Shown here piece after piece: positions 26,044-33,608 of a stretch of 64,000 bases of DNA. The DNA is taken from contig NZ_WTYR01000001.1 of NCBI RefSeq assembly GCF_009827575.1, forward strand, positions 744,001 through 808,000, written 5' to 3'. This stretch comes from Alteriqipengyuania halimionae. GTDB lineage: Bacteria; Pseudomonadota; Alphaproteobacteria; Sphingomonadales; Sphingomonadaceae. Made by a program: the position numbers and the translations under genes. The notes beneath the pieces were generated by a model. It did no database searches. It worked only from the letters and a program-made list of their open reading frames with translations, and was not told where the DNA came from. Numbering within the stretch: position 1 is the stretch's first letter; every line of letters starts with the position of its first letter.

Positions 26044-28251
26044 TCAGGCCATTCCGCCGACGACGACTTCCATGAAACGCGGCGGGCTTTTCGGCCCTTC
26101 GGGGATAATCCCCTTGGGCGCGGCGCCCTGCGGCAGCACTTCGAGCGGCATGCCGGCAGCGGCGAGAGCGTAGGGGCTCACCCGGTGGCGGGTGCACAGG
26201 CCGCCCGCGCCGTCCGACACCAGTTCGGTCTCGAACTCGACTCCGAAACGGTCTTCCCCCGCGCGCGCAACCGTTCCGACGGCGAGCTGGCCGTTGCCGA
26301 GATCGAGAACGATCTTCTCGCCCTGCGGCACGCCCACCAGGCCTTCGACGAGCGCGCCCGTTTTCGACAGGTCGCGCAGCATCGCGCCGTAGCGATGATC
26401 CTCGTGAATCACACCGATCCGGCGAAACACCGAGCGTCGCTCGGGCCGGTGCGTATCGGGGCCGTCAGGCTCGATCTTCCACTCGCCCGCTTCCATCCGT
26501 TCCAGCACTTCGGCCAGCGGCAGCGCCTTGGCGTAGAGCCAGCCCTGGATGAACTTGGCACCCTTTTCCTTGACCAGTTCGAGTTGGTCGAATGCTTCGA
26601 CCCCTTCGACCGTGACGTCCATTCCCAGCGCATCGGAAAGACCGATAATAGCGGCGATGATCTTGGCGCTGTTCTGGTCCTTGCCGGTGCAGGAATCGAC
26701 GAAGCTCTTGTCGACCTTGAGCTTGTCGAACGGCGCGGCGCGCAAATAGCTGAGCGAGGAATAGCCCGTCCCGAAATCGTCGAGCGCGATCCGCACACCC
26801 AGCTTCTTGAGCTGATCGAACATCTCCTCAACCGTCTCGCTATCGCCCATGAACACGCTTTCGGTCAGCTCGAGCTCGAGCCGGTCGGGCGCCAGTTCGC
26901 TTTCTGCCAGCGCGTTGGTGACGATCGACAGAAAGCCCTTCTGCGAGAACTGCTTGGGCGACACATTGACCGCCACCCGCACCGATTCCGGCCATTCGGC
27001 GGCATCGGCGCACGCGCGGCGCAGGGCCCACTCGCCCAAGCGGTTGATCAGCGCGGTACTTTCGGCGATCGGAATGAAGCTGTCGGGCGGCACCATCCCG
27101 CGTTCGGGATGGTTCCAGCGCATCAGGGCCTCGAACCCCACCACGGCCGAATCCTCGCAGCGGACGACGGGCTGGTAATGAAGCTCGAGCTGGTCTTCGA
27201 CAAGCGCGTCGCGCAAATCGTCGAGCAGTTCCTGACGCTCGACCTCCCCATCCTTCAAGTCTGCCGAATAGAACCGGAACTGGCCGCGTCCGCCGTGCTT
27301 GGCAGCGTAGAGCGCAAGGTCGGATGACTGGATCAGGTCCTCGCTCTCGATCCCGTCATAGGGCGCGATCGCGATCCCGACCGAGGTGCCGATGACGGCG
27401 CGCTTGTTGTCGATCGGATAGGGCTGCGAAAGGATCTGGATGATCTTGTCGGCCAGTTCGCCGAGCTTCCCGCGATCGTCGAGATCGGGGAGGATCACCT
27501 GGAATTCATCGCCGCCCAAGCGCCCGACATGGCCGCTGTCACCGATAATCGAGATCAGGCGTTCGGCCACCATCTTCAGCAGTTCGTCGCCTGCCTGGTG
27601 ACCCATTGTGTCGTTGACCTGCTTGAACTTGTCGAGATCGAGCATCATCAGCGCGCAGGAACGTTTGGCCATCTTGAACGCGGCCAGCATCGATTCGAGC
27701 CGACGGGTCATCCGGTGACGGTTGTAGAGCCCCGTGAGTGAGTCGAATTCGGCGAGGCGGCTGTCTTCGAGCTTGCGATTGTATTCGACCGTGACGTCCT
27801 TGGCGGAGCCGCGATAGCCGAGGAAATGGCCTTCATCGTCGAATTTCGGATGGGCGGAGATCTGCCACCAGATATCGGCGGACGGCTTCTTCGCGCACAA
27901 CGAGCAACGCACCACGACCGAATGAAGCTTGCCGCGCGCCTTGATCTGGAACTTGAGTGGACGCGAAGAGCGACCGTCGGGATCGTCGGGATCGGTTTCG
28001 AACAGCGATTCGAGCGGTTGATCGAGCATTCGTTCCGGCTCGAGACCGAGATGCTCGGCCGCGCCCGGCGAAAGGTAGATCAGCTTGTTCGCGGCATCGG
28101 TAGCCCAGATCCAGGAGAGTCCCGTACGCTCGTAATCGTCGAGCAGGGCCAGCCGCGCATGCGGATCGCGCATGTCGATTCCACCGGCGGTAACCGGAGC
28201 GGTCTCGTCGTCCGTATCGGCGGTATTGGCGCGCTTGCGGAATAAACCCAT
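26044..28251 (-). CDS. PAS-GGDEF-EAL-PilZ cyclic di-GMP turnover protein
   Basis: This is a cytosolic 735-residue signalling protein that can make, degrade and sense cyclic di-GMP. Domains in order are a PAS domain (about 35-155), GGDEF (about 160-320) with LDLDKFKQVNDTMGHQAGD and an intact RLGGDEF, EAL (about 330-585) with GFEALMRWNHP, ELTESVF, ALDDFGTGYSSL and VEGVE, and a C-terminal PilZ-like domain (about 595-690) with ERRSVFRR and DLSKTGALVEG. Both catalytic signatures look complete, so net output depends on regulation. A fused PilZ domain is less common and suggests product feedback. hemA lies upstream on the same strand, 146 bases away. Confidence 0.93.
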   Translation of the reverse strand: MGLFRKRANTADTDDETAPVTAGGIDMRDPHARLALLDDYERTGLSWIWATDAANKLIYLSPGAAEHLGLEPERMLDQPLESLFETDPDDPDGRSSRPLKFQIKARGKLHSVVVRCSLCAKKPSADIWWQISAHPKFDDEGHFLGYRGSAKDVTVEYNRKLEDSRLAEFDSLTGLYNRHRMTRRLESMLAAFKMAKRSCALMMLDLDKFKQVNDTMGHQAGDELLKMVAERLISIIGDSGHVGRLGGDEFQVILPDLDDRGKLGELADKIIQILSQPYPIDNKRAVIGTSVGIAIAPYDGIESEDLIQSSDLALYAAKHGGRGQFRFYSADLKDGEVERQELLDDLRDALVEDQLELHYQPVVRCEDSAVVGFEALMRWNHPERGMVPPDSFIPIAESTALINRLGEWALRRACADAAEWPESVRVAVNVSPKQFSQKGFLSIVTNALAESELAPDRLELELTESVFMGDSETVEEMFDQLKKLGVRIALDDFGTGYSSLSYLRAAPFDKLKVDKSFVDSCTGKDQNSAKIIAAIIGLSDALGMDVTVEGVEAFDQLELVKEKGAKFIQGWLYAKALPLAEVLERMEAGEWKIEPDGPDTHRPERRSVFRRIGVIHEDHRYGAMLRDLSKTGALVEGLVGVPQGEKIVLDLGNGQLAVGTVARAGEDRFGVEFETELVSDGAGGLCTRHRVSPYALAAAGMPLEVLPQGAAPKGIIPEGPKSPPRFMEVVVGGMA

Positions 28252-28397
28252 AATTGTCCCGTTCGCTCCTCACGGGTGAGGAACAGGCGGAAGCTATGGC
28301 GCGATTTGGTTTCTAATCGCCTAAGATCGCACGCGTTGGCGACGGTGTTTGCCGCAAATATCCGAAAGCGGGTGTCCGCGTGACAGCGGCCACAAGC

Positions 28398-29618
28398 CTA
28401 TGCGGCCTCCTGCAGCTCCATGTCGAGCCGGTCCCAGATTTCCACCAGCGCGTCGACCAGTTCGGCCATCAGCTCTTCGGTGTGAGCGGGGCCGGGGGTG
28501 AAGCGCAGGCGTTCGGTGCCGCGCGGCACGGTGGGGAAATTGATCGGCTGCACATAGACGCCATATTCGGCGAGCAGGATGTCGGAAATCTTCTTCGCGC
28601 GCACCGGGTCGCCGACCATCAGCGGGACGATATGGGTGGTCGAATCCATCACCGGGAGGTGGGCTTCGCGCATCATCGCCTTGAGCTTGGCGGCGCTGGC
28701 CTGCTGGGCGTCACGCTCTTCGCTCGACGCCTTCAGATGCTTGACCGAGGCGAGCACGCCGGCGACCAGCACGGGGCTGAGCGAGGTGGTGAAGATGAAG
28801 CCCGGTGCATAGGAACGGATGCAGTCGATGATCTTCTTGTCGGCCGCGATATAGCCGCCCATCACGCCGAACGCCTTGCCCAGCGTGCCTTCGATGATGT
28901 CGACCCGATCGGCGGCTTCGTCGCGTTCGGTGATCCCGCCGCCGCGCTTGCCGTACATGCCCACCGCGTGGACTTCGTCGATATAGGTGAGCGCGTTGTA
29001 TTTTTCCGCCAGGTCGCAGATCGCGTGGACCGGGGCGACGTCGCCATCCATCGAATAGACGCTTTCGAAAGCGATCAGCTTGGGCGTGTCGATGTCTTCG
29101 GCGGCCAGCAATTCCTCAAGATGCTCGAGATCGTTGTGGCGGAACACCCGCTTCTCGCAGCCCGAGTTGCGGATCCCGGCGATCATGCTGGCGTGGTTCA
29201 ACTCGTCGGAGAAGATGACACAACCCGGCAGTAGCTTGGCGAGCGTCGCGAGGCTGGCTTCGTTGGAGACGTAGCCGCTGGTGAACAGCAGCGCGCCTTC
29301 CTTGCCATGCAGATCGGCGAGCTCGTTTTCGAGCTCGATATGATAGTGCGTGTTGCCGCCGATATTGCGCGTGCCGCCAGAGCCCGCGCCGACATCGTGC
29401 AGCGCCTCTTCCATCGCGGTCACGACCTTGGGGTGCTGGCCCATGGCGAGGTAATCATTCGAACACCACACCGTGATCGGCTTCGGCCCGTTATGCCCGG
29501 CGAAGCAGCGGGCATTGGGGAAGGCCCCCTTGTTGCGCAGGATGTCGATGAAGACGCGATAACGGCCTTCCTCGTGAAGGCGTTCGATCGCTTGGTCGAA
29601 GATGTGCTGATAATTCAT
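28398..29618 (-). CDS. hemA: 5-aminolevulinate synthase
   Basis: This enzyme condenses glycine and succinyl-CoA into 5-aminolevulinate, the first step of haem synthesis by the C4 (Shemin) route of alphaproteobacteria. The 406-residue protein shows [49 protein letters not shown] and the PLP lysine in [13 protein letters not shown]. That lysine is residue 248, the position known from Rhodobacter. The start [20 protein letters not shown] is typical. It depends on succinyl-CoA, which the methylmalonyl-CoA pathway in this window also produces. murI ends 92 bases before it on the same strand. Confidence 0.97.
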   Translation of the reverse strand: MNYQHIFDQAIERLHEEGRYRVFIDILRNKGAFPNARCFAGHNGPKPITVWCSNDYLAMGQHPKVVTAMEEALHDVGAGSGGTRNIGGNTHYHIELENELADLHGKEGALLFTSGYVSNEASLATLAKLLPGCVIFSDELNHASMIAGIRNSGCEKRVFRHNDLEHLEELLAAEDIDTPKLIAFESVYSMDGDVAPVHAICDLAEKYNALTYIDEVHAVGMYGKRGGGITERDEAADRVDIIEGTLGKAFGVMGGYIAADKKIIDCIRSYAPGFIFTTSLSPVLVAGVLASVKHLKASSEERDAQQASAAKLKAMMREAHLPVMDSTTHIVPLMVGDPVRAKKISDILLAEYGVYVQPINFPTVPRGTERLRFTPGPAHTEELMAELVDALVEIWDRLDMELQEAA

Positions 29619-29710
29619 CGGTCTCTCGTCCTTGGCGGGGCCTTAGACCTGCGATGCGCGGATTTGAAGGATTGTCTTTGCGAACGATTCTCACCAGTTA
29701 GGCGCGAATG

Positions 29711-30502
29711 CTACAGCGTCTCGCAAACCTCTAACCCGTAAGCCAAAAGTGCCGGTTCGAGCGCGGCGAACCGATCGTCGGTTTCTGTCAGAACGAGGCG
29801 ATCCGGCTGCTCTCGCTCGAAACTGTGGCCTTTGAGCAGATATGCGACTCGCCTGGCGATGCCCTCGGCCCCGTGGACGAAGCGCACATCGCCCATCGCG
29901 GCACGCAGTTCTTCCTCCACCAGCGGGAAATGGGTGCAGGCCAGCACCACTGTGTCCATCCGTTCGCCGTCGGGCTGATCGCGGAAGGCCTTGGCCACCC
30001 GTTCGAACACCGCCGGATCGGGCGTGCCGCCATGCAGTCGCTCTTCCGCCGCGGCGACCAGCCCGGCCGAGCCATGGCGAAGCAGCGTGCAATCGCTGGC
30101 GAAATCCGTCGCCAGCGCGTCGACATAGGCTTGGCGCACGGTCGCATCGGTGCCGAGCAGGCCGATCACGCCGGTCTTGGTCAGAGCGGCGGCGGGTTTG
30201 ATCGCGGGAACGGTGCCGACCACCGGGAGGTCGAGCGCGGCGCGCACATCCTCGAGCGCGATGGTAGAGGCGGTGTTGCAGGCGATCACCACGAGGCGCG
30301 GGCGATACCGCTCGACCAGTCGCCCGAGCAGCGCGGGCACACGGGTGGCGATCTGCGCCTCGCTTTTCGTGCCGTAGGGAAAGCCCGCATTGTCGGCGGC
30401 ATAGACCACCGGGGCATCGGGCAATGCGCGCCGGAGCGCCGCCAGCACGGACAGTCCGCCGACACCGGAATCGAACAAAAGGATGGGGGCGGTCGGCGAC
30501 AT
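29711..30502 (-). CDS. murI: glutamate racemase
   Basis: MurI makes D-glutamate for peptidoglycan. The 263-residue protein starts MSPTAPILLFDSGVGGLSVL, the usual N-terminus, so the start at 30502 is preferred over an in-frame ATG at 30586. Both catalytic cysteines are present in VVIACNTAST and VLACTHFPLV. The aspartate/serine loop FDSGVGG and the substrate motif PFYGTKS-like FPYGTKSEAQI are also visible. The gene follows the LuxR/EF-hand remnant and precedes hemA on the minus strand. Confidence 0.95.
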   Translation of the reverse strand: MSPTAPILLFDSGVGGLSVLAALRRALPDAPVVYAADNAGFPYGTKSEAQIATRVPALLGRLVERYRPRLVVIACNTASTIALEDVRAALDLPVVGTVPAIKPAAALTKTGVIGLLGTDATVRQAYVDALATDFASDCTLLRHGSAGLVAAAEERLHGGTPDPAVFERVAKAFRDQPDGERMDTVVLACTHFPLVEEELRAAMGDVRFVHGAEGIARRVAYLLKGHSFEREQPDRLVLTETDDRFAALEPALLAYGLEVCETL

Positions 30503-30560
30503 TCGGCTAGCGAAATGCCGCCATTTACCGCCCCCGTCAATCGAGCGTTGTGCGGTCGGT

Positions 30561-30958
30561 TCAGTCCTCCGCGACCGCGCCGGCACGGATTAGCGAGGAA
30601 GCGAACCAGTTCTCGAACTCGTCGTAGCTGACCCGCCCATCCTGGTCGTCGTCGAACAGCGCGACGGCGCTGCGACCGGTCTGCTCGGTCTTCTCTCCCG
30701 ATTTGCTGCCATCGACCTTCGACAACCGGATGTTGGAGGCTTCACCGGATTCGATGAACCCCGATCCATCCTTGTCCATCCGGTCGAAGGCTTTGCGCAG
30801 GTCGGCCTTGGCCAGTGTCCCGTTCTCGCGTGGTGCGAGACACCGAGTTCGATGGCGATTTCCTTCGCCGTGGCAGGTGCAAGCCATAGGCGCAGGCATT
30901 CCTTTTCCTTTTCGGTCAGGCGTTCGGGCGAGCGGGGTAAGGCGTTCGACATCGGCAT
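30561..30958 (-). pseudogene. LuxR-type HTH fragment fused out of frame to an EF-hand domain
   Basis: From the ATGs at 30958/30952 the frame encodes the start of a LuxR-family HTH regulator (RLTEKEKECLRLWLAPATAK, EIAIELGVSHHA). It breaks off near 30827, just where the recognition helix should continue. Beyond this point a different frame, closing at 30561, encodes two canonical EF-hand loops (DKDGSGFIESGE and DDDQDGRVSYDE), as in secreted calcium-binding proteins, but without a signal peptide. The EF-hand frame is open upstream to 30989, though that stretch is only the shadow of the HTH coding sequence. The simplest reading is one deletion that joined the 5' part of a luxR gene to the 3' part of an EF-hand gene. 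Confidence 0.62.
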
Positions 30959-31143
30959 GCATCTTAGCCCCATCGGGTGGCAGGGGCATAGTACCGAAGG
31001 CTGGTACCTTTTCGCGGCGCTTACGGCGGCTTGTCCGAATGAACCATTCCCGAGCAAGCGTCTTGTGTGCTCGGCCTGCTTGCCTCTATCGTCGTCGCGA
31101 AGACGGCGCCGTTTCCGCGCGCCGGTCGATTGCCGGAGGTTCG

Positions 31144-31728
31144 ATGGAAACGTTGCTCGCCGCACTTGCGGCCTACCTCGTTGGCTCGATCCCGTTCGGC
31201 CTGCTGCTGACCAAGGCCGCCGGTCTGGGCGATGTCCGCGCTCAGGGATCGGGCAATATCGGGGCCACCAATGTACTGCGCGCCGGGGGCAAGAAACTGG
31301 GCGCGGCGACGCTGGTGCTCGACCTCCTCAAGGGGCTCGCCGGGGTGCTGATCGCGCGCCTGGTGTTCGGTGAAGAAACCGCGCCCTATGCCGCCGTTGC
31401 CGCGGTGCTGGGCCATTGCTTCCCCGTCTGGCTCGGTTTCATGGGCGGGAAGGGCGTGGCGACCAATGCGGGTGTGAGCTTCGGCCTGGCTTGGCCGATC
31501 GGGCTGGCCTACGCGCTGGTCTGGATCGGCGTGCTGGCGCTGACGCGCATCTCCTCGCTGGCCGGGATGATTTCGGTCGTGGCCGCCGCCATTGCGGCCG
31601 CGCTGCTGGGGTACGAAGCTTATGTGCCCGCGCTCATCGTGATCGCGCTGATCATCATCTGGCTTCACCGCGCCAATATCGGGCGGCTGCTGAAGGGCGA
31701 GGAACCCAGGGTCGGATCGAAGGGGTGA
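31144..31728 (+). CDS. plsY: glycerol-3-phosphate acyltransferase PlsY
   Basis: PlsY is an inner-membrane enzyme that transfers an acyl group from acyl-phosphate to glycerol-3-phosphate, the first step of phospholipid synthesis. The 194-residue protein is very hydrophobic and has the three family motifs: GSIPFGLLLTK with the following GSGNIGATNVLR, GHCFPVWLGFMGGKGVAT, and SLAGMIS near the C-terminal helices. The ATG at 31144 follows GGAGGTTCG. dprA starts 10 bases after its stop, an arrangement common in bacteria, so the two are probably one operon. Confidence 0.96.
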   Translation: METLLAALAAYLVGSIPFGLLLTKAAGLGDVRAQGSGNIGATNVLRAGGKKLGAATLVLDLLKGLAGVLIARLVFGEETAPYAAVAAVLGHCFPVWLGFMGGKGVATNAGVSFGLAWPIGLAYALVWIGVLALTRISSLAGMISVVAAAIAAALLGYEAYVPALIVIALIIIWLHRANIGRLLKGEEPRVGSKG

Positions 31729-31738
31729 GGAGCGCGCC

Positions 31739-32836
31739 ATGAGCGAGTTGACGCAGGACGAAGCCTTTGCGCGCATTCGCCTGCTGCGTTCGCCCAATGT
31801 CGGTCCGGTGAGTTATCGCCAACTGTTGCAACGCTTTGGCAATGCCCGCGCCGCGATCGACGCGCTCCCCGATCTCGCCCAGCGGGGCGGTCGAAAGATC
31901 GCGCCGACCCCGACCGGCAAGGTTGAGGCCGAGATTGCCGCAGTGAAGGCAGCAGGTGCGCGCTATCTGTTCCACGACCAGCCCGACTATCCCCCGCTGC
32001 TGGCCGAGCTCGACAGCGCGCCGCCGATCGTCACCTATCGCGGAGATCCTTCGCTGGCCGCCAGGCCGTGCGTAGCGATGGTGGGCGCGCGCAATGCAAG
32101 CGCGGCGGCTGTCAAGCTGGCACGGGATTTCGCCCATGCCCTGGCGGAGGAAGGCTGGACCGTCGTGTCCGGCCTCGCGCGCGGGATCGACGGCGCGGCG
32201 CATGAGGGCGCCTTTCCCGGCACCATCGGCGTGATCGCAAGCGGGATCGATATCGCCTATCCGCCGCAACACGCCGCATTGCAGGAACGCATCGCCAGCG
32301 AAGCGCTGCTGATCGCCGAGGAACCGCCGGGCAGCGAGCCCCGCGCGCAGCAATTTCCCAAGCGCAACCGCATCATCGCCGGAATGGCGGCGGGCACGCT
32401 GGTGGTCGAAGCCGCGCCCAAATCGGGTTCGCTGATCACCGCGCGGCTGGCGGGCGAAGCGGGGCGCGAGGTGATGGCGATCCCGGGCAGCCCGCTCGAT
32501 GCGCGCAGCCACGGCTGCAACCAGCTGATCCGCGAAGGCGGCGTGCTGGTCCAGACGCCCGAGGACGTGATCGAGCTGCTCTCCGGCTTCGACGGCACCC
32601 CGCGCAGTACGTTCCGCGAGGCCAGTGCCCCGCTCTGGGAGCCTGCCGAGGAGCTGCCCGAAGCCGAACCCGCAGAACTTGCCGACTGGCTTACCACCGC
32701 GCCCGTCGCGGTGGACGAACTCATCCGCCAATCGGGCGACAGCGCCGCCGCAGTGCAACTGGCACTGCTGGAACTGGAACTGGCCGGACGGCTGGAGCGG
32801 CACGCTGGGGGCAGGGTGAGTTTGGTTCAAGCCTAG
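31739..32836 (+). CDS. dprA: DNA-processing protein DprA
   Basis: DprA binds incoming single-stranded DNA and loads RecA during natural transformation. The 365-residue protein has an N-terminal helix-hairpin-helix/SAM-like part (about 1-65; RSPNVGPVSYRQLLQRFG) and a central Rossmann-like domain (about 70-285) with MVGARNASAAAVKLARDFA, VSGLARGIDGAAHEGA, FPKRNRIIAGMA and ALLIAEEPPGSEP. A C-terminal winged-helix domain (about 300-365) follows. All expected parts are present. It sits between plsY and the SUFU-domain gene, which starts 12 bases after its stop. Confidence 0.96.
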   Translation: MSELTQDEAFARIRLLRSPNVGPVSYRQLLQRFGNARAAIDALPDLAQRGGRKIAPTPTGKVEAEIAAVKAAGARYLFHDQPDYPPLLAELDSAPPIVTYRGDPSLAARPCVAMVGARNASAAAVKLARDFAHALAEEGWTVVSGLARGIDGAAHEGAFPGTIGVIASGIDIAYPPQHAALQERIASEALLIAEEPPGSEPRAQQFPKRNRIIAGMAAGTLVVEAAPKSGSLITARLAGEAGREVMAIPGSPLDARSHGCNQLIREGGVLVQTPEDVIELLSGFDGTPRSTFREASAPLWEPAEELPEAEPAELADWLTTAPVAVDELIRQSGDSAAAVQLALLELELAGRLERHAGGRVSLVQA

Positions 32837-32848
32837 AAGGACTTTACT

Positions 32849-33502
32849 ATGGATCTCGAAAAAGTCTGGGAAATGCGAGAGGAAGAGATTTATCCGGCGC
32901 TGTTCGGATCGGAACAGAGAGGGATATTCACTCTCAGCTCAGAACTGTTTTCAAGCACGTTCCATCAACAAGAAGTTGATCCGCGATGGCTATCTATGGG
33001 TGTGATCGAATTCGCTCCAACCACAGAGCGCGCCTCATGGGTTTACGTGACCTCGGGTATGTCAAACCCATGGTTTCAAGAGCCTTCCGAATATGATCCT
33101 GAGGGTGAATCTGGATACGGAGTTGAGTTTACGTTTTCCGTCGCGGCGCAGGGCGATTGGGCCATAAATACGCTCGCCAACATGTTGGCATATAACCTAT
33201 TGCTCAACGCCGGGGTCTATCCAGGTTGCGATCACATTGGATTGCATGACCGGCTACCTTTAAATGCTCCTATCGACGGTAATCAGAGTTGCGAGATCAA
33301 GAATCTAATCCTCACAGAATGCGAAGACATTCCGCGAAAATTTGGTCTTCCGTCGGGCGAGGTCATTTTAGTTGGCTTTACAGGAATCACAGATTCTGAG
33401 GTTGCGTATGCAAAGTCGCATAGCTCAGACGCGTTGATCGATAAGTTGCGAGACGCTGGTGCGCATCCCGTTACTGACCCTCGTCGCCGCCCGGTGATTT
33501 AA
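32849..33502 (+). CDS. suppressor-of-fused (SUFU) domain protein
   Basis: This is a 217-residue cytosolic protein that resembles bacterial SUFU-domain proteins (PF05076). The clearest element is WVYVTSGMSNPW (about 64-75), preceded by an LSMGVIEFAP strand and followed by GVEFTFSVAAQGDWAINTLANML. Bacterial SUFU proteins often occur as immunity or accessory proteins in polymorphic-toxin regions, but no toxin gene is visible here. Composition differs from the neighbours: the 60 bases from 33181 hold 30 G/C, against far higher values in dprA and topA. This suggests acquisition by transfer. The gene follows dprA by 12 bases and has no promoter of its own that I can see. Confidence 0.75.
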   Translation: MDLEKVWEMREEEIYPALFGSEQRGIFTLSSELFSSTFHQQEVDPRWLSMGVIEFAPTTERASWVYVTSGMSNPWFQEPSEYDPEGESGYGVEFTFSVAAQGDWAINTLANMLAYNLLLNAGVYPGCDHIGLHDRLPLNAPIDGNQSCEIKNLILTECEDIPRKFGLPSGEVILVGFTGITDSEVAYAKSHSSDALIDKLRDAGAHPVTDPRRRPVI

Positions 33503-33608
33503 CGCGCCAATCTTCTCACCTGACCAATTGACCGCTTGACGAATCGCCCTCCCGCCTGACCATCGCGCGTACGTACACGTACACACGTAAGGGACTGCCC
33601 GAACTCAT

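Noticed and set aside
33568-33588. CGTACGTACACGTACACACGT tract before topA as a repeat array or CRISPR-like element
   Set aside because: It is about 20 bases of simple alternation with no further copies or spacers. It may influence DNA bending at the topA promoter, but no more can be said.
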